64,000 nucleotides of DNA from Viridothelium virens (GCA_010094025.1 ML991773.1:806001-870000); one strand, 5' to 3'. Shown: positions 47,190 through 58,451, counted from the stretch's first letter. Notes: generated from the sequence alone by a model not told the origin. Program-made: numbers and translations.

Positions 47190-50100
47190 CTCAGCCACAC
47201 GACCAAAGGGCTTGGAAGGTACATTGTTGCTGGGTTTGGTGGAACCTCTCGTGATTCGATTGGAAATGCAGAGAGTTCTTCACCACCCACCCGAGCGTTC
47301 GGCTCGAACTCATCCTCAAGCTTCCACTACAGTAAGCTCATGACTACATTCATAGACCTATTCATTAAGACCACATCACGAAAGACTCGAAATCAGGATA
47401 GTACCGTCTAACTTTTAAATTATATCTAGGCCCCCTTATAAATGGAGTTGCGAACAACACCCTTGGTCCATCTACTGGACGCGGCATAGTATTTGCGCAA
47501 AGCTGCCGAACGGCCTTGGCTAGCTGTGACTCTGCGCTATCTGAATGGCAGGCCACAGCCACTTATGAAACTAGCATCTTTTCCAACTATACGGTGGAGA
47601 CAGATACTTTATACAATTACGATTACACCACTTTGTGTGATGGAAAACTTCGCGCTATAAACCCTCATGACCCACATACATCGACTCGCATCATAAGCGG
47701 TTATATAGAGGCAGATCAAGGAACGCGCCCATATATAATTTTGCGGCCTTGTAGCATCGTCCCTGAGGACTGTGATTCCTTGATGGCATCTTTCTACTCG
47801 GAGAGCCCTTCTTACTATTCAGCGTCGTCTGCATGGTCAGGCTACAGCCAAACTATGGAGGATTGCAGCTTCTATTCAAGCCTATCATACACCACGAGCT
47901 GTCCTAATCTCTCAGAGCCGGGACCAGTGCCACTTGGTCCACCAGATTGCCTTCCGCTGTATACTTGCTCGTCGTGTGCTGTCTCAGCACTCTCCGTGCA
48001 GCTCCTATATTGGCCAAGCACTGTTGTTCAAGACAATGGGATCTGCCCTGAGAATACCAAGAACGGGACTCAGAAAACTTACACCGCAACTCCCACCGGC
48101 TCAGGTCCGAACACTAAAATCTGGGACGAAAGCCTCACACCTACATCTCCCACCGCTTATTTGTCATTCAGTGGAGTCGGCGTCTCATGGTGTGGTTCTC
48201 AAAGGAGCTTAAGTACGAGCACCGTCATTCCAATTGACCCGCATAATGTCTCAAGTCTAAGGCAGGTTGTGTGTCCTGTCGCAGGAGAGCCATACGGCGG
48301 CGGATACATCGACGGGACATATGTTCCAGCCTCATTCGACTTTAGAGATCTCAACACTCCAATGCCCTGGAACGCTTGGCTCAATGGCCCATATTGCAAG
48401 GGAATTGATGATAATCCAAGACCAGAATGCCAAACCATGACTCCGTCGGATTTTGCTCCAATCGTGGCCTATCCACAGAACTTTTTGAGTTATTTGGGTC
48501 CAATCTATGCAGGCTGTGACATAGCATACGACTATAAAGGGGTTTACGATCCCCCTCATGCCCTAGAACCACAACCGTCGGCAGCTGCTCCTGAACCGCA
48601 CACAAGCGCTTCAACATCACTTCATCAATATACAGATACCACACCTTCACCAAGGCCGGTCCCACCTACGGCTCCTAGAACACCTGATCATCCAAATCCC
48701 ACTTCACCACCAGTATCAAGGCCAGATCCAAGCTCCCCAGTCGGTTCAAATACGCCATCCAACACAGGAAGAGTCGGTAACCCGTTGTTGGGAAAGCCGT
48801 CCGATCAAAAATATTCGTCTCCTCATATTGCCAGTAATTCTCCAGACCCTCCAACAACCAATTCAGATCCCGACCGCGACTCGTCAGCGGCAGACCCCCC
48901 TGGTCAATACGGAGCAGGCTCAAAAGATTCAAATGCAGCTGCAGTCGCCGGAAGTGCAATTGCTAGCATTCTTGATAGCCCACAATCGCACGTTGATCCT
49001 CAAGGCCTAGGATCCGCTGTTGGAAGCAGTTACTTAGGGGCAGACGGAACCGACGGACATGCTGCAAGTGGCTCGTACCCAACAGAAGACGGTAGCCAAA
49101 TCTCACCAAATGTTGAGAGTGCTGGTTCTTTAGGAGCAGTGGAGCTAGCGCATAGTAGCGATCGCGCTGGCTCAATCATTGGTAATTTGGGCTTACTGGA
49201 AGCTTCAGATTCCGAGCGTTCTACTGCAGGTCGCAATCTCCTAAGCACTACTGCCAGCGGAGCGTCGGATCCAGTAGGTGCAGCTATGGGCGATTATGAC
49301 CCGGACAGTCCTTCTCAAGCCAACTCCCCTCAAGGCGATCCCGCTAAATCCGAGGTACAAATTGGTGGACAGACATACCCTGTGTCTGCTAATGGTGGCA
49401 CAATCAAGATCGGCTCACAATCTCTTTCGCAAGGCGGAGCTTCGATTATTGTCAAGGGGCACACTGTTAGTTGGATTGGCAGTGGTCTTGTTGTTGACGG
49501 TAGATCCACAATTCCCCTGCCACAGTCTCCAACCACAACATCAACTTCGAATGCTAAAGAAGATCTTGACGCTCTCATTTCGCTCGGCTCCACGACGCTT
49601 GCTGTAATCTACGAAAGAAAAGGCGCTGTTGTCGTCGGCAGGCAGACGCTGTCGGGCGTTGGCTCGTCAATCACGATGGACGGCGGCACTTCTGGTCTTC
49701 AACAGGGCGGCATCGTCTTCGATAGAACCAGTACAGTCCCTCTCTTCACTTCCGGTTCTACGAATATTGATGGAAGCGATGCCCGAGCTGTCTTGGCTTT
49801 AGGAAGCAATACTATAACCGCTACACGTGATAGCAATGGTACGCCTCGTATGGGAACGGCGACCCTATCGATCAACGGAGCAGCAATTACGATAGATGGC
49901 CATACCTTGAGCGATGGAGAAAATGGCATAATCATCGATGGCACTACAACTGCATCGTGGCAAACATTAGACTCCTCTTTATCCATAGGCAGAGAAGCTG
50001 TCCAGCTAACAGCGCCCGATGGCAAGATCCTAACAGCCGTAGCGAATTCCGACCATTCCGGCTTTGCCATCGTCGATGGCAGCATAACTTTGAGTCTGGG

Positions 50101-50350
50101 CGGGCCAGCAATCACTATCGAAGGAGAGACGCTTAGTCTTGCGTCTGCGGGATTAGTGGTCGATGGGTCTACTACAAGAGCGCTCCCCGTTCCTGAAGAG
50201 ACGAATGCACTGATTTGGACATCTTCGGGAGGTGCTGCGACTGCGGCGTCTGCGCCCACGGCTTCGGAGGGTGGGAAAGGCGTGTCGAGATCGTGGTTCG
50301 TGTTCGTCAACTCGCTTGGATTGGCTTTGTTTGGCCTTATTGTGATATGA
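47190..50350 (+). CDS. Very large GPI-anchored repeat protein, 5' end unresolved
   Basis: Two firm coding segments, up to 47331 and 47430..50350, joined by a 98-bp intron (GTAAGC...TCTAG) that keeps phase; at least 1000 residues. No ATG lies in the first segment, so an upstream exon is missing; 46949-47033 is a candidate. The N-terminal half has paired cysteines (FAQSCRTALASCDS, CSIVPEDCDS) and Ser/Tyr-rich stretches. A Pro/Ser/Thr-rich region follows (48570-49320), then four degenerate modules of about 60 residues with cores like GQTYPVSANGGTIKIGSQSL and GLVVDGxxT (49357-50180). The C terminus SWFVFVNSLGLALFGLIVI is a GPI signal. It is probably an outer cell-wall protein. I do not recognise the N-terminal family. 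Confidence 0.7.
49357..50180 (+). repeat. Four degenerate in-gene modules (GGxxIxxxGxTxSxxxxGLVVDGxxT)
   Basis: Four successive protein modules of about 55-65 residues, each pairing a GSxTLS-type beta hairpin with an AITIDGHTLS-type hairpin and ending GLVVDG or GIIIDG. The regular Gly/Ile/Val spacing suggests a beta-solenoid-like stalk. DNA identity between modules is low, so duplication is old. Confidence 0.65.
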
Positions 50351-51241
50351 AATGGTATGGCTCAGGTTGAAAACCAAATATTGCTGATGACGGTCTCATT
50401 TGTTTATTATTAGTCGAGGTACTCTAATGAAGCGCTAGTTTCCACAATCAAGGGAGACGACATTTCGGTGCCAGTCGCGCCCAAAACTGAGCACGAGTCA
50501 GCTTCAAAGCCAAATTTTGAGCGCTTCACTCACAGCGCTACTTCAAGGTCTGAATTACCAATTGAAAATGCAATCTATGGGTAGACTTGAGCAGGGTCCG
50601 GAAACATAGTTGAGTATGGGATAAACTATTCTATATTTGAGTATTCTGGATAAGATTGGATAGGTAGCATAATTATCTGTATTATATCTACACCTGGATA
50701 ATTAATCTTAGTAGGTAAGAGACTTAGCAGGGATAAAAAGGACGTAGATTAGCCCTAATTTAGCTATCGCTCAATCTGATTCAGCATGGGCTGAATCTAA
50801 TTAGTCAGATACGGATATCATGCAGATAATTATGCTATCTAATTCAATCCGAAATATCCTGAAAATGGAATAGTCTATTCCATAATTACTCAACTACTCT
50901 ATGTCGCCGAACCCTGCACACAGGGAGGGAGATCTAATATCAAAAGACATATATTTCTACTAAACTCTCGATGCGACATACCACTTCGGTGTTACCGTGC
51001 AAGGGGACTAGTCGGGGCATTGTATAGGTAACCATGCTGCTCACAAAATTGACACAAAGTGACACAGTGTTCGACGCCATCGCCGAATCTCGGCTCAAAA
51101 CTGTGTATCTGTTATCTGAACCTTGTATGCCGATTCATGCTATATTACCACCACGCTTCATAAAGCTACTTAAAATATAAAGGCAGCTCTCGTCTTCTGT
51201 ACAATCTACGATATCCAAGCCTTCTTCCTATGACTTAGAAT
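50351..51241. other. Intergenic, 891 bp, AT-rich, with a MITE
   Basis: Separates the GPI-repeat gene from the small secreted-protein gene. It is more AT-rich than its surroundings. A MITE-like element occupies 50609-50894. The rest shows no gene. Confidence 0.5.
50609..50894. mobile_element. MITE-like element, Tc1/mariner type (TA target-site duplication)
   Basis: A 286-bp element flanked by TA on both sides (50607-50608 and 50895-50896). The ends are GTTGAGTA and TACTCAAC, and the inverted repeats continue imperfectly for about 70 bp, including an exact inner 13-bp arm GCATAATTATCTG (near 50668) and CAGATAATTATGC (near 50823). The element is AT-rich and has no coding capacity. Mismatches between the arms are largely C/T and G/A, consistent with age or repeat-induced point mutation. 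The TA duplication suggests mobilisation by a Tc1/mariner transposase elsewhere in the genome. Confidence 0.75.
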
Positions 51242-52032
51242 ATGAGGTTCTTAATCACTTGTTCCACATATTCCTTGTTTGTCGCGAATTTGGTAGCTGC
51301 TTCTCCTACAACAGGTTCTAATGACAGTGTTACAGTGTAAAACTTCCCGAAATTATCAATCCTAATGATTCTATTAACGATGTTAGTGTTTCAACATACA
51401 TGCCAGATTATCAACCTATTTATAATGTCTCCAGCCCTAAGAAACGCTATGATACGCCGCAACAATTCGAACATCTAAAAAGACAACTTCCACACGCAAT
51501 TGAATGTCCATTGCCAGATATGGATCCCCGTTACAGACACACGGTGTGGGCGAAGTGTCGTGGCGATGATCCAAGAGCATATTCGGTCATGTGTCAGGCA
51601 TTCCCTCTTGATGCCCGGTACTACCAGTTCTCCATAGGGCATTGCGATAATGACGATCTATGCCTTGATTTACCTCCAGCTGGGTCTGTGTGTCTTCCTG
51701 CAGCCTCCGCACTGACTATTCGTAAAGCGCAGAAAGACTATGATACTGCAAAGTATACCAGTCATGTTGTGACCACAGGGGCTGCTCACGCGAACTTTGC
51801 GCTTGTGTTAAGAGGACAGGATGACGATCAAACCGTTTTCCAGTCTAGCGAAATAAGTCTCGTCCCCAGAGATAAGAACAATAATAACCTCCAAAACGCA
51901 ATCACATGTCAAGAATGTAGTGAACTGAGGTTTAACGATTTTCCCAAAAATACGGAGAATTTTGGTATGAATATAATATTACCACACGCCGGCGATATAG
52001 CAAGATTACAAACATACGGCTGGTATGGGTAG
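51242..52032 (+). CDS. Small secreted Cys-containing protein, candidate effector
   Basis: Two exons, 51242..51336 and 51387..52032, encode 246 residues; the 50-bp intron (GTAAAA...ATTAAC...GTTAG) splits a Val codon. Residues 1-20 form a signal peptide (MRFLITCSTYSLFVANLVAA). Two Kex2-type dibasic sites, KKR at 50-52 and KR at 63-64, bracket a short peptide starting with Tyr. The remaining 180 residues hold eight cysteines in four groups (IEC, AKC, VMC, HCDNDDLC, SVC, TCQEC), suitable for disulfides, and a conserved-looking end DIARLQTYGWYG. No membrane segment. I do not recognise the family. The location, next to a MITE and far from housekeeping genes, fits a fast-evolving secreted protein. 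Confidence 0.72.
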
Positions 52033-53496
52033 TTGATGCGCTTTTGCGGGTTGTTATCCATTCGTAAGGGCAGACCTCGAGAAGTTGCCATAGCTGTATG
52101 AGATCTGAGAAAAAGAATATATTTGAGGATATTCATAGATGGAGTGAGGAATCTGTATTCGCGATAGTGAAGCTGCAGAGGTCTGCTGAAGAGATTTGCA
52201 GAAGCGTGTCTGTATTAGTCTGCCGGCTCGTTGCGGTCGTAGTGATATACAAGGCTCTACGTCCGTCATGCCTTTGATTGAGAGTATAGACACTCCTTCA
52301 GCTTTGGACATATTCATGGCGCTATTTCCCATGGCTCAAGCAAAACATTCTTAAGTCGCAACCTCGGGACGGGAAAGATAATGCTTTGACCCTTTGCAAG
52401 ATCATACACCTTCGCATAGCAACGAATAACAAAGATGTAGACTCTCAGCAGCAAAGTCTAGGACTCTAGGTTTTGTAGAAATTACATTGGAAAGAACCGC
52501 AAGACAAGATAGGCTATAGGTTTATCAATGGGAAGAGGAAGTAATCCATAGGATAGATGAGAGCACTGTAGAACACCACACGTCGAAGGATGGGACATAG
52601 CGTGAACCACATACTTTCCATGATTTCCCTACAAAGAAAGCCTCGACATGATGAAGTCCAAGGTGCCAAGGCGAACTGGTTCGACTCGAGAGTGTCGGAC
52701 CGATGGTGCATTGCAGTGCCAAGCAACTCTCCTTGAATACCTATAATATCGTTCATACGAGGTAGGTTCGCCAAGACTAAAAGCCGAAGCCCATCGTTTG
52801 GTACACGTGAGATGAAATGCGGAAGAAGTTCGGGCAACGTGAGGTCGTGAGGTGATTGCCTACCTTGAGTGGTGAACAGCCTGTAGAGCGGCGGAGGGTG
52901 GCTGGAGTGCAAACAGGCTAGGTCAAAAAGGGTCACGAGGATCCACCTTCTAACGACTCCTCGTTTCACGCAGATCCGCAGAGCAGCGAGGGCCCATCGC
53001 CGACCCTTCAAACTTGAAACCCCTCACCATGCAATGGACCGAGGCTTCCCAAACTGCCCTTGTTCCATTACCTGGGCCATCCTCAACCTTCGAGTAAGAG
53101 GTCGCCCCGAGGAGCAAGAGCTGCAGCAATTAATGAGGCCCAATGGAGCGCAAGCCATGCCGGTCGGTAGGTTGGCACGTTGGCCACCGCAATCTGTAGC
53201 TCGGCAAGCCCGAAGGAGATCCTACCGAGGCGCTCAAGTTCGATGTGATTTCAATTGTGGGGTAATAATTTGATGGTGCGGACGATTCTTGGCAGTTGGC
53301 GTCGAGACATCGACCGTTACAGTCACATATTAAATGACTACTCCACAGTCTTCCGATCGTTGGGCGCGATGCTTGCTTTCAGTTTCTAAACTCTCACACT
53401 GTTTCACTTTCTCAAGGTTCACTCTCTTTCTATTGAGCGTTCTTTATCATATCCCTACAGCCTGTCGTTTCTTACTCTTACACCAGTCACGATATT
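52033..53496. other. Intergenic, 1.46 kb
   Basis: Separates the secreted-protein and UstYa-family genes. It includes a 165-codon minus-strand frame at 52514..53011 that I do not accept as a gene. The final 150 bases (53340-53496) are pyrimidine-rich and probably the UstYa promoter and leader. No repeats seen. Confidence 0.4.
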
Positions 53497-54507
53497 ATGA
53501 AGTTCTTCAATTCAGGCCGGACTAAAGGTGGCGAACGATCGCAAAGGTATGCGGCTGTGGCAGCACGCGACGACGACGACGACTCAGAGGTCAATCTTAC
53601 GCATGAATACAAAGATGAAGATGTGGAGAACGAACTGAGGGAACTCAAGAAGTCACTATGGAAGACAAAAATGCTGCTCCGCTCCACCCTCGGCTTGGGC
53701 ATGCCTTGCCTTGTACTTGTCTTTTTTCTCTTAGCCATCAACGTTGTAAAAGTACAACAGTTGGCTCCATCACAGCTGCTCTTGACACCCGTTCCGCCAA
53801 GTGAGTGCTAAAGACAACTGAATTTCGCGATGAGCCCAGACTAATGGGTGCAGTACCTATGACCGAATACACGTTCCGCGAGGATCCCGTATATTCCGCC
53901 CGCCCGTCAGACGAAACTGATAAGGCCTGGAATGCATTGCTTCCTGTAGGCGAATTTCTAGGATTGATTTGTTTTGCAGGCTAACATGTCCCATCAGCCT
54001 GGCCGAGGATTCGTCTTCATCGAAGATTATGAGGAGTACAATTTACCACCGGGTGAGGAGACTCCATACGGCACAATATTTTCCGTTGCTCTATTCCATC
54101 AACTTCACTGTCTCGGCCAGCTGCGGAAGTACTACTGGATGTTACTCGATGGCGTCGTTGCTTTGGACAAGAACGTGGACACGAAAGTTTTCAAGATGGC
54201 GGAGGAATTGATGGGCGAGCACGGCGACCATGTCCACCATTGCTTTGATTATCTGCGGCAGAGCTTGATGTGTAATGGAGATATGGCGATGGAGTGGCCC
54301 AGGACAGAGCCTAACGGCGCGAGATTTGCAGTTGATGGATGGGGCATACCGCATGAGTGCAAGAACTGGGTAAGTTTTCAAGCACTGGTATCTACTTGAT
54401 TGTCAGACTGACGTCTATTGCAGGATGCTATTTCTGACTACATGGACGAAAACCACTTCAATTACTCGACGAACAACGAGATCGCTCCACATAGGCTTCG
54501 GATCTAG
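53497..54507 (+). CDS. UstYa-family (DUF3328) membrane oxidase
   Basis: Four exons, 53497..53800, 53854..53945, 53980..54369 and 54424..54507, encode 289 residues; introns are 53, 34 and 54 bp, the middle one being very short. A polar, charged N terminus (DDDDDSEVNLTHEY) precedes one transmembrane helix (LGLGMPCLVLVFFLLAINVV, about residues 66-85). The lumenal domain carries the two diagnostic motifs, HQLHCL and HHCFDYLRQ, which in UstYa-type enzymes are needed for copper-dependent oxidation. Known members cyclise fungal ribosomal peptides or act on other metabolites. No second UstY, P450 or transporter gene lies beside it here, so the substrate is unknown. Confidence 0.88.
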
Positions 54508-54984
54508 TTCTCTTACCTTTGTCAATAAATTCCCTGTATTTGTATTGATCATCATAGCCGCACGGCGTTGGTTGTATCGAGTCCGACATTGTCGCAATGA
54601 CTGTCGAAATTTAGACAAGTATCTTAGTCTAGGAACAGGCTATCTCTGATATTTAGAGAATGATTGAGAATCTCAACAACATCTCAATGAGTACCCTTGA
54701 ATGCCTCTGGCCATCTGAGGTGCGTGTGCATGTCCAAAATAAGGTGACCAACTCAGCCTTGTTGAGATCTCCAACGTCTGGTATCCATAACAAGTCGAAC
54801 TTGAAGTTGATAAGGCCACGGCCAACGTCCGCTCTACCTGCAATGTCGAGAGAGAGGCTAGACGAACCACGCAATGGATAACGCGGCAATCAGAAAACGT
54901 TGGTATTTCTCTTTTCACTAGCTAAGTCGCTACTGAGACTACATACAGCCCGCTACTCCACCTTACAAACCAGCTCCACACCCA
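54508..54984. other. Intergenic, 477 bp, convergent 3' ends
   Basis: Lies between the convergent UstYa-family and PalA genes and should hold both 3' UTRs. Short open frames on both strands have no recognisable content. Confidence 0.45.
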
Positions 54985-57533
54985 CTAGCCAAATTTAATC
55001 CCCATGTTTGGGTCCCACGTCGTCCTCGTTGGCGTCGGCGCCGCCAAGGGCTGCCCCTGCGGCGGCCTCACCGCATATGGCGGCTGCTGCCCTTGGCTCT
55101 GCCGTTCCTGCTGCAGCAGATGCGGCTGCTGCTGGCTACTACTATTGATATCATTGCTGTTGCTATTCAGACTCAGCCCAGACAACTGGGACGTGAGATC
55201 GGTCTCCCTAGCGCGCAGGTCAGCGCGTCGGTGGTAAGCAAAGGCGCGGCAGTCGTCGCGGTAGCGCGCCACCATCTTGGCGAGGTCGTTGTAGAACTTG
55301 CGACCGACGTCGAGATTCGAGATGATCTCTTTGTACTTGTAGTATGCGTTCTCGAGGGACTGCAGGGCCTGCTCGCGCTCGCGGGTTGACGTGTCTCCGC
55401 GGCGGGCGTCGAGGAAGGCGGTGTTAGCGTGTTGGAGGCGGGTAGAGATGTCGTCTTGCTCTTCTCGCTCTTCTTTGTTCATGGCGTGGTCGGTGTCGTA
55501 GCGCTGGAGGCGGGTCTCGAAGAAGTCCTCGAATTGGACGGCTTCGATGGCTTGCATTGGGTACTCACGCTCTAGGCGGGCGGCTTCTTTGAGGAGGTCC
55601 GGGTTGACGTCGTCGGCTTTGGCTTTGGCTTTGAGGTTTTCGATTTTGCGTTTTCGCCGGCTTTCGAGCCGACTGACTTCATTCAGGCAGCCACGGAGTT
55701 TGCTGGCTTCTCGCTCGAGTTTTGCGGTCATGGTGGCCCGTCGACTGCTTGGTACGAAATCTTCGAGATCTCGATCAGTCCCCGACAATAATCTGATGAG
55801 ATGCTCGTGTTGCTTCAATTTCTCCCGAACAAGACTATCGCTGTTGCTTGCAGACTTGAAGTAGCCGTCGATTTCTTTGTTTTGCGAGTATAATTGAGGT
55901 GCAGCTTCTGAAGATTTCGGTCTGTTCCATCGATCAGTCCCGTGTCTTCGCCTCGCCTGTTCATCTTCAGCAGCTTCAGCACGCAGATTTTCCACTGCTT
56001 CTTCATATGCGGCTCTGTCACCCGTCTTTAGTTTTTCAGTCTCAGCCATTGAGCGTTGAAGGCGATTGATGCCGTCTTGCTGTCTTATCTCTTCGGCATG
56101 AGATATGAGCGTTGGGGGTAGACCGAGTGGCTTTTCGAGGGCTTGTAGTGAACCCGGTAGATTGAGTGACTGCAGTAAATCATGAAGTTTGGCGGTAAGA
56201 CCCTCCAACTCATCAATAATTGTATTGTTAACCAGGCGATCTCTTCTATCAGCGTAGATGCTCGCAGCCACATGAACTGAGTAGGGCACAAGCTTTGAAA
56301 AAAGTGGGCGTCCAAGTTCACTCTTTTCCCCAAGCATTGAGAGCGGGTCTGAAACTTCTGGAGGAATCTTAGAGGCCACCATACTAGCCCTGTCAAGAGT
56401 TTTGAGGTCAGACTTGGACGGTACTGGTAACAAATAGATGGTATCGTTATCTTTCTCTGCTGTCTTCAAATCTTCTGACACCTTGTTCTTCAATCCATTC
56501 AAGTCACTGAGAACGACCTTGTTCAGATAGCGAGCCTCTTTCAGCGCTTCGTTCACACATGTGAGACTGTCCCTCAGCCGAGCAACCTCTTCCCCGTACT
56601 TTCTCTTCTCTAAGCAATCACAAGCCGCACGGTATTGCGCTGCCGCGGCAAAGTGATGATGTTTAGCAGACATATGATGGATCCATTCGCTGCTGATGCT
56701 GTCCGACTTGACGCCGTAGTCCTGGGCTTCAGAGTAGAGGTCCGAGACCTTGGCCGCCAATTTCGCTATTGTAGCGTCTTTCAGACCATCCTTGACAGCC
56801 TTCTGCCAAAAGAGCTCCTGACTTTGCGCAAGCATGAGGTACTCTAGGCTCTCCAACGTCATTGTATCCATATCCTCATGTGGTGTAGATCGCATTTCTG
56901 GGACGACTTCTGTCTTGACGTGCGAAATGACTCCAGCAGCGAGGCAGAATAAATTGCAGGCGGATTTAAGACCTTCTGGGCTGCTGCGGTTCGCCGACAT
57001 TGCTAATTGGGAGTACATCGCAGCAAGATTGAAGAGAATGTTGGCAAGCTCAAAACGTATGTTGTTCTGCGAAACTAGGTTATTGTTGGGGGAAGTTCAG
57101 CAATGCGATGTGGTTGAACTTACCAGGCTTGGAAGTATTATATCCGATTGCTGCATACCATATGAAGTTTGCTCCGATCTGAGCAAGAAATTTTCAGCAT
57201 AGCTCGCAAGCTAACTTTAAGCCTTCATTACCCACGTCTATGGGAAACTTCCCACCCATCCAGACAAGTTGAGCAGCATATGCCTGAAGCTTCCGGACGC
57301 CGCTCTGGTGGGGTTCCACCGAATGAACAGCACCATTACGCAGCCTATCGATTTCCTCCAGATCCAGCTTGAACATGTCTGGATGTTGGTCATATTTTTC
57401 TGAAATGTATTGTTTGACTGCTTCGGCGATAGACACAGAATGGGTCTTGCGAAAAGGCAGGAAGAGGATATTCCTTACGTACGTCAGTCCATCTCTTCCC
57501 TGAGCAGAGTAACCACACGACTTACGATGTCAT
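54985..57533 (-). CDS. palA: pH-response regulator PalA/Rim20 (BRO1 domain, ALIX type)
   Basis: Four exons, 57533..57526, 57473..57236, 57178..57124 and 57074..54985, encode 796 residues, matching the length I recall for Aspergillus PalA. Exon 1 is only 8 bp; introns are 52, 57 and 49 bp. The start MTSNILFLPFRKTHSVS and the sequences YISEKYDQHPDMF and FELANILFNLAAMYSQLA are hallmarks of the BRO1 domain (about 1-390). A coiled-coil V-domain follows (about 400-700) and a Pro/Gln-rich tail ends in DPNMGIKFG. PalA binds YPXL/I motifs in PacC/Rim101 and the ESCRT-III subunit Vps32, placing the protease PalB near its substrate at endosomes under alkaline conditions. Confidence 0.94.
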
Positions 57534-58132
57534 GATCGCTGACACTTCCGTATCACCCGCTTGAAGTCTGGAGAATGTTGGTAGCGTTGCTGTTTACGGG
57601 GGGATGTTTACAGGCGAAGTTTTTGGGTTGTTACGGGATCGTGCAGGCATCGAAGCTTTGGCATCGTGGGGCTACGCTTGGCGAATGACGTCGCAGGAAG
57701 GGAACTCCCACACAGCGCTTCAAACTTCGGCCAAACTGATGGTGCTAGGATCGCTGTGCTAACGAACAAGGAGTGTACGGAGTACGGAGTATGGGAGTTG
57801 ATCGGCAGCAGCTACGCTGGCTGCGGTCGAATGGCGGAAAAGCCGCTGGTAATCGTCCCGTTTGGAGAAAGGATGAAGCTGCATTTGTCACAAGAACGTT
57901 GAAGAAGCACTTCAATCCGTTACGCGGCTAATTTTCTGGATTGACCACCACCTTACCTTTCCAACGACACGAAACGGTTCCTGAGTTCGCGTACCCCTCA
58001 GGCTACTATCCGGCAGATTATAAATTCACCCGCTTGTCAGCATTCGTATCCGGTCTTTATAGATCACTTCCTTCTCCTGCCGACCCAACTTGAACTCAAG
58101 CACAACATCCTCAAACCTACGCAAACATCACA
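57534..58132. promoter_or_regulatory. Divergent promoter region between palA and ATX1
   Basis: A 599-bp head-to-head region. It contains a perfect direct repeat TACGGAGTACGGAGTA at 57776-57791, a motif recurrent in fungal intergenic DNA, and pyrimidine-rich leaders near the ATX1 start. No gene. Confidence 0.5.
57776..57791. repeat. Direct repeat TACGGAGTACGGAGTA
   Basis: Two tandem copies of TACGGAG within the palA/ATX1 divergent promoter. The same TACGGAGTA core occurs as part of an inverted repeat at 16054-16069. Possibly a transcription-factor site; function unknown. Confidence 0.55.
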
Positions 58133-58451
58133 ATGGCCGAACATAAATATAAGTTCAACATCTCCATGTCCTGCGGTGGCTGCTCTGGAGCTGTTGAGCG
58201 CGTCCTCAAGAAGCTTGACGGTAAGCCATGAAGCAAATCTTGGCTTCGGTCTTCGTATCTCTAATCAGGCTTTGTCCGCAGGCGTCAAGTCCTACGATGT
58301 CTCTCTTGAAACCCAGACCGCCGACATTGTCACTGACGAGAGCCTCGACTACCAAACCGTTCTCGAGAAGATCTCCAAAACCGGCAAGAAGATCAATTCT
58401 GGTGAGGCGGATGGCGAGACAAAGTCTGTCGAAGTGGCTGCTGCTGCATAG
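58133..58451 (+). CDS. ATX1: Copper metallochaperone Atx1-like
   Basis: Two exons, 58133..58220 and 58282..58451, encode 85 residues; the 61-bp intron (GTAAGC...CGCAG) splits a Gly codon. The single heavy-metal-associated domain has the copper site MSCGGC (residues 12-17), followed by SGAVERVLKK and a typical beta-alpha-beta pattern with YDVSLETQTADI. Length and position of the motif match yeast Atx1. It delivers Cu(I) from the cytosol to the Ccc2-type ATPase of the secretory pathway. The C-terminal tail is acidic/alanine-rich (SVEVAAAA). Confidence 0.94.

Noticed and set aside
49699-50310. 203-codon minus-strand frame
   Set aside because: Shadow of the repeat modules of the giant GPI protein on the plus strand.
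52514-53011. 165-codon minus-strand open frame between the secreted-protein and UstYa genes
   Set aside because: No domain, signal peptide, introns or recognisable family; composition looks random. It could be a relic but nothing supports it.
53497-54507. Full secondary-metabolite cluster around the UstYa gene
   Set aside because: No PKS, NRPS, terpene cyclase, P450, transporter or regulator lies within the window next to it; only one tailoring-type gene and an unproven precursor candidate are present.
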